Assembly (NCBI GenBank): GCA_001566295.1
Contig: KQ964260.1
Span: 558,001 to 622,000 of the forward strand
DNA: 64,000 nucleotides
DNA from: Microdochium bolleyi
Lineage: Eukaryota > Ascomycota > Sordariomycetes > Xylariales > Microdochiaceae
Direction: 5' to 3'
The translations under genes and the position numbers were made by a program. Shown in pieces: positions 45,055 through 55,705 of the stretch (the first letter of the stretch is position 1; every line of letters starts with the position of its first letter). A model generated the notes under the pieces. It made no database searches. It worked only from the letters and a program-made list of their open reading frames with translations, and was not told where the DNA came from.

Positions 45055-45285
45055 ATGATTCGCTATATCCCCTCTCTCCTGGCAGTCGGGCTCCTCCTCC
45101 AGGGTGCTGCCGCCGCGCCGCAGACCAGGCTCTTGCCGGTGCCGACGGCGACAGCTGTGATCGCGAGATATTCCGTTCCGACCAGCCCTCCCAGCAACAT
45201 CATCCAGGCTGAGCAGGACAAGAGACAGGCTGGGCCGGGCATTCCCAAGGAAGGCTCGGGTGGCGGTGGCGGCCAGCATCACTAG
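45055..45285 (+). CDS. Small secreted Gly-rich protein (76 aa)
   Basis: The ATG at 45055 starts MIRYIPSLLAVGLLLQGAAA, a textbook signal peptide with cleavage near AAA-APQT. The mature part has about 55 residues, is Pro/Ser/Thr-rich and has no Cys. A dibasic KR at about residues 56-57 could be a Kex2-type site, releasing an 18-residue Gly-rich tail that ends GGGGGQHH. A TATA-like element lies 130 bases upstream. I do not recognise a family. Candidates are a small secreted effector-like protein or a peptide precursor. With only one short frame, chance cannot be excluded, but the signal peptide and the upstream element make it credible. Confidence 0.5.
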   Translation: MIRYIPSLLAVGLLLQGAAAAPQTRLLPVPTATAVIARYSVPTSPPSNIIQAEQDKRQAGPGIPKEGSGGGGGQHH

Positions 45286-45860
45286 ATGCATCTCTCCTTG
45301 CGCGCCAGTTCCACGACGAGTGGAGCAGCGCGCGGCTGTGTTGATCTGGGCAGCACGCGGCACTCATCGTCAAGGCTTGACGTGTTGTTTGGAGTAAGAT
45401 AGCGATGCTTTCTTTTTCTCCACGGAGCCTGACGGAGCGGCTATCGTATCATGTATTCACTGCTTTGTTTTGTTCAGCACATGGGCGGGCTCTCCTGTGC
45501 ATACGTTCCCTCAAGCGTAGAGGCGCCTCAGATACCCCCAAAAAGTTCCTTTCTTCGCGGAAAACGAACCTAAACTTCACCTCTAGTTATTCATGAATGT
45601 CCAAGCCCTTTCTTTTGTGGACATAGAATCCCTTGTCGTGAAAAAGCTGCCATTAAGTGCATTGGCTGTGACTGTTTGTGAGCCATGGGACCTGTGACCT
45701 TAAACGACAAGGACCTTTGTGCTCACAAGCGCGGATGCTTGGAATTTTGATGCTCTCCCGGTCCGAGGACACTCGCAACCCGCAATGCCCAGTTTGTACG
45801 GCCCCACCGCGTTACTCCGACTCCCAAGTACCAGAATCATACTCTGGGCTGCTGGAGGCT
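45286..45860. other. Intergenic, no gene seen
   Basis: 575 bases between the small secreted protein and the weak minus-strand ORF; short motif-free frames only. Confidence 0.5.
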
Positions 45861-46322
45861 TCAGTTCTCGAGCGCGTCGCTCTGTGCATCCATGAACGCG
45901 ACTTCTTCCTCGGTGAGGTCTACTTCCCACTCCAGCTGAGCCTCGAACGCCTCATCCCTTACATCGACCCAGATCGCGGGGCGCTGACGAGCCTTGCTCC
46001 GTACTGAGCATTTGTAGTTGGCATACCCCCAGCAGAAAGTCCGGAGCAGCTTGTCGGACATCTTTCCAGGGGTTATGAGCTTCCGCACTGCAGCGGTGTC
46101 TGTCGGCAGCGGCCACAGCTGATGACGCTTCAAGTGAGCCTTGACAGCGGTAAGCTTGCGCTTGGCACACATCTCTCGCTCGCTGGGCGTGGAGCACCAG
46201 TGCTGCGAAGGGCCATCAAAAGGGTGGGTGTCCAGCGGCAGTTTTGAGCCAAGAGTTATCACAATAATGAGTATCATGGACCACGAAGGCAGCCCACAGC
46301 TTGAAACAGCATTCATAAACAA
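45861..46322 (-). CDS. Hypothetical small ORF, possibly partial gene
   Basis: Up to 153 codons. A more protein-like core starts at the Met at 46187 (MCAKRKLTAVKAHL, 109 residues): a basic first half followed by a very acidic end (LEWEVDLTEEEVAF). No family recognised. It lies only about 80 bases past the stop codon of the same-strand oxidoreductase, which is tight for a separate fungal gene. It could be a 3' exon, a relic, or chance. The upstream residues (a hydrophobic MILIIVITLG stretch) may not be translated. Confidence 0.3.
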   Translation of the reverse strand: MFMNAVSSCGLPSWSMILIIVITLGSKLPLDTHPFDGPSQHWCSTPSEREMCAKRKLTAVKAHLKRHQLWPLPTDTAAVRKLITPGKMSDKLLRTFCWGYANYKCSVRSKARQRPAIWVDVRDEAFEAQLEWEVDLTEEEVAFMDAQSDALEN

Positions 46323-46401
46323 CCGACTGTTTAAAGGTCTCCCATCAGAGAGGCAGACAAAAATTCACCTCATCAGAGGAAACACGCCAGCGCTCCTCTG
46401 C

Positions 46402-47493
46402 CTAGAACTTGACGACAAGCTTAATCCCCGAGACGCCCTTCTTGCTCAGCTCCATCGCCTCGTCGATGGCCTGCAGCCCACCAGGCACCACCTGCGCACG
46501 GTTGGGCACGAACTCGCCCGAGGCCAACCATCTGCCAATCGCCTCGTACATGGGCTCCGTCACGTAGCGGTAGTCGGGGGAGTACCCCAACGCCATGGTA
46601 GGGCGGACCTCGACGTTCCTCTTCCTACTGCCCTCCCCAGCCCTGCCCGCCTCGGCAGCGTCCGTGTCGGGCTGCGCGACCGACACCACCGAGGCCCCGG
46701 GGGTCACCTTGTGGGCAGCCTGGATGATCTGCACGCCCTTGAGCTGCGCCTGGTCGAGCTGGACAGCGTCGTACACGAAATCCAGCGTGACGTCCTCGCC
46801 GATGGCGTCGAGGTAGTCCTGCACCCCTCCTTGCGTCTTGCGGTCCAGCACGACGTGCGCGCCCAACGTCTTGAGGAACTCGGTGTGGGTACTGCTCGCG
46901 CTGGTGACGATGCGCGTGTACCCGGACAGCCGGGCGAACTGGATGAGGTACTGCCCGACCGAGGTGCTGCCTCCGAGGACGACAATGGCCTTGCCCTTGC
47001 CGGCGCTCTTGCCCTCCCCGGAGCCATCCCACGGAGCAGGGGTGAGGGAGCGACCGGTGGTGTGGTACAGGCCCACGGCCGCGGTGACACCGGCGAGGCT
47101 CAGCCCAGCTGCCTCCTCGTCGCTCACACCGTCTGGGATCTTGCCGACAACATGGGCGGGGATGCGGGTGTACTCCTGGAACGTGCACTGGTCGTTCTTG
47201 GAGAGGAGGCCCTGGAAGAAGACCCGGTCCCCGGCCTGGAACTTGGCGGCGAAGTTGCTACCGACCTCGACAACCACGCCCGCGGCATCAGAGCCGAGGA
47301 CGGTGGGCCAGGAGGTGATGAACAGGCCGTAGTCGCGGAGCTTCCAGTCGACGGGGTTGATGGCGGTCGCGGTGACGCGGATGCCGACCTCGTCTGCGCT
47401 GACGGGGGTGGCGATGGAGGTGGTGTCGATGCGGATGGGCTTGTTCTGGCCGTCGAGGAAGGCGGCGCGGAAGGAAGAGGGGATGCCAGACAT
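46402..47493 (-). CDS. Zinc-less MDR oxidoreductase, ToxD/enoyl-reductase-like
   Basis: Single-exon 363-residue medium-chain dehydrogenase/reductase. The N-terminal GroES-like part has ATAINPVDWKLRDYG and VLGSDAAGVVVEVG. The nucleotide-binding fold follows, with VVLGGSTSVGQYLIQFARL as the glycine-rich NADP(H) motif, and the C-terminal half closes back on the GroES part (SGIKLVVKF). The Cys/His zinc ligands of true alcohol dehydrogenases are absent. This matches the fungal zinc-binding dehydrogenase family that includes ToxD and trans-acting enoyl reductases. By family it is a soluble NADPH-dependent reductase; the substrate is unknown. No polyketide synthase lies nearby, so there is no cluster support for a trans-enoyl-reductase role. 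The upstream region has a 15-bp repeat array shared with the divergent gene. Confidence 0.85.
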   Translation of the reverse strand: MSGIPSSFRAAFLDGQNKPIRIDTTSIATPVSADEVGIRVTATAINPVDWKLRDYGLFITSWPTVLGSDAAGVVVEVGSNFAAKFQAGDRVFFQGLLSKNDQCTFQEYTRIPAHVVGKIPDGVSDEEAAGLSLAGVTAAVGLYHTTGRSLTPAPWDGSGEGKSAGKGKAIVVLGGSTSVGQYLIQFARLSGYTRIVTSASSTHTEFLKTLGAHVVLDRKTQGGVQDYLDAIGEDVTLDFVYDAVQLDQAQLKGVQIIQAAHKVTPGASVVSVAQPDTDAAEAGRAGEGSRKRNVEVRPTMALGYSPDYRYVTEPMYEAIGRWLASGEFVPNRAQVVPGGLQAIDEAMELSKKGVSGIKLVVKF

Positions 47494-48514
47494 CTTGATG
47501 TGTGATTGCGTACTGATTCGGGATGAGAATGTAATGGATGTGGTCTGCTATGGTTCAATTGGGCTCAACGACGAGCTTGTCTCTGGCCTGATATACTCTG
47601 TGCCTGTGGAGACGCAGCAATGGCCAAAGGAGTTGTTTACTAATTGCAAATGTGCACTTTGTAGATGCGGCTTGGTCACGATGGGCCTCCCTGCAAGCAG
47701 GAGTCCCTCTTGACAAATCGCTCTCAACCTGGCGATCACATCATTGCATCTGTGTTACTCGGGGGCAGGGGAGGGGGTGATTTTGTGGCTATAACTCCAG
47801 CTAAAGTCCGCCTATGTCCGGGATAGCACCGTGGTTGGAGCTAGGCTGGTGCGGTTACGTGGGCATGTGATGATTCTGGTGGTGACGGACCAGGACCGAT
47901 ATTGTGCTGCGCTGGGCAGGATCGAGGAATGCGGACTGGCAGGTGATGATGCGGTTATGTGATTGCCAGTTACGTGATTGCGGTGGCTCCACGTGCAAGG
48001 GGGGATGGATAGAGGGTAGAGGAAGTGCGCTTTTTGGCTGCTTGGTCATCAGTGCATTGTTGTACAGTCTGGGGTAGAGCGCCGCTACGTGATTGGCGGT
48101 TACATGACTGGCGGTTACGTGAGTGTCTGAATAAACGTCCCTTCGTTGGAAAATGGAAATGATGTTGTGTGAATCAAGTGTAATGGTACATTACCAGAGA
48201 ACTGACTCAATCTTCCCAGAAACGCCAACACACGTCACGTCCGCCCGCAACAAGTGCATGCCCATGTAGCGCGTACTTAAGGTTAGCACCTGCAGCAACT
48301 GCTTCCCATATCAGAGGATGATTCTGCCTTGTTGTGGCTTAGCTTGCTGCCTCCTCCCGGCTAGAGGGGCTGAGCTGAAGCGAGGGTGTCTAGAACGAGG
48401 AGGCCCCCTCCTAGCTGAAGTGTCAAAGTGTTCAGCCGTCCCTTGCGCTCGCAGTCTCCTCTTGCCTCTGTCTCTCCTTCCCCTCCAAACCAATGTATCG
48501 CAGACGCAAGAGCC
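47494..48514. promoter_or_regulatory. Divergent promoter region with repeat array
   Basis: About 1 kb between the start codons of the oxidoreductase (-) and the ankyrin-like gene (+). It holds the 15-bp repeats listed separately and no gene. Confidence 0.5.
47953..48127. repeat. 15-bp minisatellite units, consensus GGTTACGTGATTGGC
   Basis: Two head-to-tail units lie at 47953-47982 and three at 48083-48127; a further partial unit is at 47853-47864. Each has a TTACGTGA-like core with one to three changes. The exact 15-base register within each cluster shows tandem duplication rather than chance. Confidence 0.7.
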
Positions 48515-50873
48515 ATGGAAGTGGCCGGCACTGCGCTGGCCGTCGCCAGTGCGGCCGCCACTACGACACTTGCCATCACCAAGCTCGTCATCGAAGCCAG
48601 AGAGCTCAAGGAGGAGCTCGAGACGACCCAGGCCGAGCTGAAATCCATCGACGGCGTGCTATTCACCATTGCCGACCTTATTCACAGCAGTACCTTTGGA
48701 GGATCAGCCATCTCGGCGGCACTGCTGCAAAGGGTGTCTAATGTGCTCAAGAGATGTGACATCGCCGTCATGGACACCTCGAGCCTCGTGCGACGATTCT
48801 CGGGCGGAGGCTTGCGGCGCACGGCAAAGTGGCTTATCGCCGGCAAGCAGGAGGTGGCTGCGATGCAGGTCCGGCTCGTGAGGTGCAAGCAGGATCTCAA
48901 CCTGGTACTGAGCATGCTCAATATGTCCGTAAATATCGCCCGCCATCACCCGCCAGCAGCGTGGAACCTGGCACTGACAGATCCCCCTCTTTCGTCACAG
49001 GTCAATCTCCAATGCAAATCGCATGGATACGGCGCAGCTCGTGCAGGGCAACGATAGCATCCAACGCGATGTGCAGCATATCATTCTGGCTATCCGCTCC
49101 CTGCAGGACGACCACGCCAAGATGGACGAGCTCCTGGTCCTGCTCCGGTCCCAGTCGGCCCAGTCCAGCCACAACCCCATGCTTAACGAATTTATGGACA
49201 ACCTCACCACCTACGCCCAGACCGTATACGAGCGGAGTACCGTCATTGCCGATGAGGATTTGGAGGCCTATTCTGCACTGCCTTCGCGGCCTCCTTTTGA
49301 ACAAGGGGAAGCAGACGCACGGCTGCTTGGCCACCCCACAGAGAGCTGCATTCCCAAAGAGGAAGACTGGGACAGCATCTTCTCAGATACAAAAGCTGGG
49401 AGCCAGAGTCCCTCGCCGCTGACGAGAAGCGACAATGTCACTAATGCAATCAATGCAAATACGAACAAGACCAGACAAAGAAAATGGGTGGCCGTAACAG
49501 AGAATCACTATGGTGGAGAGAGTTGGGATCACGACTACGACAACGATGAACCCAAATTGCCGATGCCGCCACCGATAACCCCGCCGTCGCCGCCGCCGCC
49601 GCCAGCCCCCAGAGTCGAGACGCTACCCATAAGCTTGAACCACAATAGTGGCATAGCTACTGCCGTTCCGAGTGCGGTGCCAACTGATCGGCCGCGCGAC
49701 GGACCCGCCAGGCCCGAGGCTGTGCGACTCGAGGACAAGCTGAAATACTTTAAGGAGGAGCTGGCCAAACCTCTGCTGGCAGCAATCAAGGAAGCAGACG
49801 CGGATGCAGTGAGAAGCTTGCTGCGCGCAGGTGCCAACCCGAGCGGCAGGATGGCCTGGCTGGGAGTAGGCGGGCAGGTCAAAAGCGTCTGCTGTTCCGG
49901 CGGTGTCAGCAACGTTCCACTGATGGAAGCTCTGACCAGGGCATGCAGCGAGGCCGTCGTGCACGACATGGTCCCCGTCGTCGAGATCCTGTGCGAAGCA
50001 GGCGCTGAGCTGCAGTGGCCAACAGCCCACTGCTCCGGCGCCCTTATGCATCTCTCCGTGCTCTCCCGTTACATCCAGCTCGTTGGCGCGCGGATCCCGC
50101 AGGAGCGAGAACTCAGCGGCTCTGGCAAGGCTTTCCGCTTTGTCAAGGCCCCGTATGAAACAGAGCCGTATCGCAATGCGCCCGGGTTCGCCTCCCTGCT
50201 GATCAGCAACGGCGCGGACCCGGATCATGGTCCCGGCAGAGAGTGGCGGAACAAACCGCTGATGCTCGCACTGCAAAGCTACAATCCGAAAATGGCGAGT
50301 ATGCTTGTTCTGAAGCTCTTGCATCGCAACGACACAGCGTATCCGGCATGGAGGCATCATACGCCCTTTATCCCACACCAGCACATCGGCTACTCTTTCA
50401 CGAGCATGATCCTGCGGAACATTCTCATTCAGCACAAGTGCTTAGAGACCAGCCCATGGCTGCGGTACATCATTGAGACAGACGAGAAGATTGGTGCGCT
50501 CTTGCTTTGCCAGACCATCACGTTCTTGTCCCAGCGTGAGGCCCTCAAGTGGGACTTCAACTACATTGTCGTTGGCGTCTTCGCCCTCGTCTCGTTTGAT
50601 GCCGACCCGCTGCTGCGCGTGAACGTGAGCTACCAGAAGATCAAGTCTATTGACGCGCCGTCCTCGACGGCGTCGGCGCCCAGGGTAGCAACGATGATCA
50701 GGGGTCCGCGACGCGGACAGGTAGTCTCCGAGACAATTAACGCGATGGAGTTGATTGCTCAGGTCGTTATTGCGAAAGGGGCACCGCCAGAGACGAGGGA
50801 GCGCATCAGGGACATCATGTGTCTTCGTCGAAGCATGTTTCTCAAAAAAAAGGTCGGTGCATGCTTAACATAG
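48515..50873 (+). CDS. Ankyrin-like protein with fungal STAND-type N-terminal domain (two exons)
   Basis: Exons 48515-48924 and 49001-50873 give 760 residues. The junction was chosen because it reads LSMLNM-SISNANRMDTAQ in phase 2; the donor (GTCCGT) is non-consensus, so it could be a few bases off. Residues 1-130 (GTALAVASAAATTTLAITKLV, a coiled coil with LKEELETTQAEL, RRTAKWLIAGKQEVAAMQVRL) look like the alpha-helical N-terminal domain found on many fungal NLR/STAND and ankyrin proteins. A Pro-rich linker (MPPPITPPSPPPPPAPR) leads to a region of degenerate ankyrin-like units (LLAAIKEADADAVRSLLRAG, FASLLISNGADPDHG). No NACHT or NB-ARC ATPase was seen. A role in signalling or non-self recognition is inferred from the N-terminal resemblance only. 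Confidence 0.75.
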
Positions 50874-51640
50874 CATGGGATTAACACAACTACAAAGAAA
50901 TCAAATGATGCTTCTCTGAGAGTGCCCTGTTTGGTGGAATCAGCAAGGATCAGGGCTGAAGACACGCTGGCTACAAAATCTAGTATTATAAAAGAACTTG
51001 GCTTACACAACAATTCCGATAGTGAATGCAGGGAAACAGATGAAGCACAAGGATTTGAGACCCAGCCATTTGGGGATAGATTGACCCGGTCGGAATCGTT
51101 ACCCCCTTGTGATTAGTGGCAAAATAGATCTAGAGCCAGCCGGCAAACTGAGGAAGTGACTGAAGTTGGGCACGCTCAACTTTGCAACCTTGAGCCGCAA
51201 CAAGGGCCGCGAAAACGACCTGGGTCCTTCGAAACGTCTAGGTGCCTTAATGGGACAGGATCAAGCTTTGCACAAGAAAAACTACAAAGCTTGCTCTCAT
51301 GCCCAGGTTGTACCGATGTGGCTTTACCCACGCGAAGTGCTCAGGGACAAGTCTTAACCTGAGGCGATCTCAAAACTTCATGTTCACTGCCGTTCACTTG
51401 GACTGGGGGATACATGTTCCTGTATATGTTATTGAAAGAGAGTGGCTTTTTGAATCTAATGCTCGGCCGAAACATGACGCAAGAGTACAAAAAGAGCACT
51501 GAAAAGTAGGAGAAGGAAAATAAATGCAAAGTGAAAGAACAAAAATAGCAAAGATACCACTTGAAACAAAGGAGCACCAGTGTTTTAGGCAGGGATATTC
51601 CATCGTAGCCTTGCTGTGCATCACCGTTATAACAATCGCC
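50874..51640. other. Convergent spacer, no gene seen
   Basis: 767 bases between the convergent 3' ends of the ankyrin-like gene and the five-exon minus-strand gene; short frames only. Confidence 0.6.
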
Positions 51641-53255
51641 CTAGTGGACTGATGCAGACCTGGGCTTGAAAAGGGCCTGAAGCATGCCCCTACCGGCATG
51701 CTCATCAGCATGAACGACCTTCTGTCTCCAATGGAACAGCCCACCACCACTAGTGTTATTGTGACCGTGTGCCATACCCGCGGCAGCGCTGCCCGCTTCA
51801 CTGCTCTCGCTCTGATGGCTGACTACAGCACTCAGCGGCGCAAGCCCTATGTTCTTGTCCCCATCGTCCTGTTTGGTAGTGTCCGCTGCACCGTCGGAGC
51901 GCGGACCCTGATCCCTCTTCCCGAGGACCAGCTCCGCCACGGTCGTCGCCCCGTCAGGCGAGGTTGTGGTGCGGCGCGACCTGAGCGCGTACCCGCGGTA
52001 CACCATATACCCGATCGCCAGCACCACGCCGCTCAGGACGATCGTGGCAGCTGTGGCCGCAGGCCAGTCCATCTTGGTCACTTGGGTCACCAGGGAGGAA
52101 TCGGCCGCGGTGGCCACGGAGATGACCGCTGCGGCGGGGTGCGTATCAACTGCACCAGAGCTTTTCGAGGGACGAGGCTGGATGCTGCCACGCACAGTAT
52201 TGTCAGCTCATCCATCGGGGGCTAGCAGCGTGACGAAGGGGGAGGCATCTGAGTATCCGCATTCTTTGCGAGGACGAAAGAGAAAGGAAGGCGTGTATCA
52301 GAGTGTACGTACAGGGCGTGGCCTGGCTGCGAGATCCTGTCATTCCCGCCGAAATCAGGGGCGATGACGGAGATCAAGTCGCCAAAGTACACAGTCTTGA
52401 AACTGCCGTCGTCATTGTGGTGCACGACGGCGGTGCGCTTGTGCGATCCGCTGCCGCTGCTGAAGTCGACGAAGCCTGCATTCTTGCTGTAGGTCTCGTA
52501 GTCGACAATCTCGCCGGCCTCGAAGCTGGATGGTGCAATGTAGAATTTCATGATCGGGGTTATGGCTGTGACGGCGTTGTTGCTGGCAAGCGTCTAGTGG
52601 ATGTGACTAGTCAGCGCGACTGTTGTCTCATCGGTCTGAAAAACAGAAATGGGTGGCAGGAGACTGCTTACGGTAGCAACAGGCACTATGATGCCGTCGT
52701 CGTTTGGCCGACCCAGCCCGATCAGGTATTTGTTGTTTCGCATCTTGAACGAGGAGTCGGTCGAAATCTCGTAGGATCCTGACTCTGCGTCGAGCATCTC
52801 CTTCCCAAACTTGGGGGCGCCACTCTCCACTGTCATGGGCCAGTTCGCTGTTGTCCCCGCCTGTCAGTCAGGAAAGGATATGCTGCATATGAGGTCGCTG
52901 CACCTACATCCATCGTCTGTCTCGGACCCGAGAATGGCATGTCGGTCCGTGCCCCCCTGCACAACGACTCCCGGCCCTGGGGAAGACGGTGCAGTGCCGG
53001 CCCCTGTGCGATCCATGTCAGCTAATTTTCGCGCAAAGAGTGCCGGCAGTAGGGGCAGTGCTCACACGCGTAGCAAGTCTTGTTGAAGTCGATCTCGAAG
53101 TTGTCATCCACATCAATCGTCCGGGTGATCCAAGCATTCGTGTACACCCAATGAGCCGTGGTGTTACTCGTCACCTCGGGAGGCACGTTGAAAACGGTGT
53201 AGTTGCCCTCCTGCTGGCGGTCGTTCTGGATGAAGATCCTGTACTGAGTCACCAT
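51641..53255 (-). CDS. Unknown five-exon protein with beta-rich N-terminus and one C-terminal membrane segment
   Basis: Minus-strand exons 53255-53066, 53003-52908, 52847-52672, 52593-52313 and 52184-51641; introns of 62, 60, 78 and 128 nt, with matching phases (428 residues). Starts MVTQYRIFIQNDRQQEGNY with no signal peptide. Blocks read NYTVFNVPPEV, VYTNAWITRTI, YLIGLGRPNDDGIIVPVATL, PIMKFYIAPSSFEAGEIVDY, and FVDFSSGS with DGSFKTVYFG. These resemble a family of uncharacterised, often secreted or cytosolic, ascomycete proteins with the same short motifs in the same order. After it, residues near 295-320 (TAATIVLSGVVLAIGYMVY) form a single membrane helix, followed by a basic and disordered tail. 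Exon 5 carries the helix; its junction is the least certain, and it may be an independent exon choice or even a separate gene. Function unknown. Confidence 0.7.
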
Positions 53256-55705
53256 TTTGTTGATGCAGGAGATCAAGAGTCTGTGCGACTCGTGGGTGAG
53301 AAAGTGCTGTTCTGTATGGTTGAGGAGAGGATGGATGGAATGGCCGGCAACAACCTTTTGTGTTTGGGAGTAGGATGGCCCCTGATATACACCCTCGGAA
53401 TCAAGAGTCATCTAGAATCGCTCTTCAGCCAACATCCTAAGTCTACCATTTGGCCCCCACCGGCATCGGTGCTCGTGGTGCTCGACCAAGCTCGGGGTAG
53501 CCAAAGTTTGCTACGTCGCACCTGTCTGCACCCAGCTCGAATTACCAGCACGCGTAATTTGCTCACAGACAGCTAGACAGTGAGCGTTGCAAACATGCCG
53601 TGCTTTGCGGTCTTCCTGACAGGGCGACGTACATGGGCGCTCGCTGCCACCACTGTGGGATAGGGGCAGTAAGATTCAGCCCCCGTGGCAGCCTGCCTGA
53701 CCTATACAGTCCATGCTGAAACCCCGTGCACACTGGCTTCAGCCATCCTCAGCCACAATGAGCCTTTTCTGGGACAACTAAAATTAGACCAAACCATGTT
53801 GCGGAGACACATAGCCTTATTCGTGTCTTAGACACGAGCCATCATGCAGCGAAACAACTGCCTCTCCGTCGAGACTGCCCGGCCTAGATCCCCAACCCGT
53901 GATGGTCTCGCCCGTAACACTAAATTTGAGTTCCACTAACGGGTGTTGGCTTGAGTGAGCCACCACGCGGGACGCCGGAGGACCTCCCCGAATGCGGTCC
54001 TCCCGCCCGACGTCGTCATATTCTCCGATTTCAGCCTCACGGCACATGTTTGTCTTGGCGCCTCGGCGCGGGCAGTGTCGCGCAGGAATCGGGTCGGTCC
54101 GCAACCCTCGATCGGCACACCCCCGTGGTTGCCAACGCGTCCCCCTAAGAAAATGCCTCAGCCGTGCTTGCGATTGCAGCAATCCGGGAAGACCGGTCGT
54201 GGCTATGCCAAGTACCGGCCGGTGGAGAAGAAGAGAACAGAGTTCACGGCTTCAGGGCAGAGAGCCATGATGCCACGCGACAGGCGCGCACAGCCAGCAG
54301 GCAGCCCTTCCATGATTCGCATCACCAACCTGCAGATCTGTGTCAAGAACGGTGACCTTGGCGCGCGCGACACGCCAAGGCATGGAGGAACACGCGGAAT
54401 ATCCCATTTCGGGAACTGCTGGACTCGCCGGAGTCGCGCTTGAGATGGCGCCTTCTTCTCCAGGCACCCCTATTTGGACTCTGCGTGACGTATGAGCTTC
54501 AGAATCATGGCTTTCTTAGCTCATATCAGGCAACACAGTCCCGCTCTGTGGAAGGAGTGTGGAAGGAATAAGCGGTGCCAAGGACGAAGGCCGCGTTTCC
54601 ATCGGCGGAGACTTTCCAACATTCTCTTCCAAAGTTCTTTTCCAAGGTCATGTCATTTGTCCTGGGCTCGGCCTCTCGCTCTAATACTTCGCGTCGAGAT
54701 AACCAAACAACATAGGAAATCTACCGTGCCCTTTCCACTGTGTCCTCGGTCTTGTTCCGCGCCTTGAAGCTTTCTGGCAGTGCTCACAGCATTCACATCG
54801 AGCGGGACACGCGGCGCTGTAAACTATAGAGCTACCCATGATCGACTTCGGAGTTTGGCTAGGCTAAGAAACACGGAGAATTCCCCAATACGAACATTGT
54901 GACTCGTCAGTCACGTGAAGAGAGGTAAGGATCTTCGTTGGTGAGTGACTAGGAGAGAGCCAGAGCGTGGACAGCCTCGAGAGAGCTTCTACGAGCTAGT
55001 CGGCGCACCCACTGACCCAAGGCCGGACGTTGAGTTTCTTGCTCTGTTCCTCGGCACGCATGGATGGTTGCCTCGGCCGTGACCGACTCCGAGATGGTAC
55101 CCGTAAGCTGTGGAGCTCAACAGGAAACGGCCTCACGGTGGGCCTGAGCAGCCGGTTATCCATGAGAATATTCTGTCCAGTCATTTCTTATTCAGTGCCA
55201 GAGTGAAGAAATGGAAGTTAGGTTAGAATCTCGAGTCAACTCGTGGCTGAGGTTTGTTCTGACGCAGCTGTGTTCTCGCAAGACACCACGGTACGTACAT
55301 CAAGAGTTTGGGACGGTTATCCTGACTGTTCCCCTGGCACGCAATCATGTGATCTTGTACGTTTTGCCTTGGTGTGTGGGGAGATTGTGAATGTCTTGAG
55401 GATTGTCCTCATTGCTCCGACTTGTGGAGGCACAGATGCCGGGCTGGTGCTGAGTCATCGGGGCCCCCTTCTCCCTCTGTCTGCTCTAGTATACCCGAGC
55501 GTCGGACTACGCGTCGTGGCTCGTCAAGCGACCCCATGGCACCGTAAACAGACATCACATCGTGTAGAGGAACACTCACAGCCAGCACACCCGCTGCAGC
55601 CTTAGCCATGGCGCTGGCCCGGTCCAAGATGGTCAGCAGGGCGACTCAGGTCGGCGGCGTGGGCCAGGCGGCGCAGACAGACGTGCCCTGCCCGCGCTGC
55701 TTCCA
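53256..55705. other. 2.4 kb intergenic, no gene seen
   Basis: Upstream of the five-exon gene and of the broken FAR1-like gene. Only short frames in all phases; none has motifs or splice partners I can support. Confidence 0.5.

Noticed and set aside
46141..47505. 454-codon plus-strand ORF
   Set aside because: Almost entirely antisense to the MDR oxidoreductase; composition is biased and without recognisable domain.
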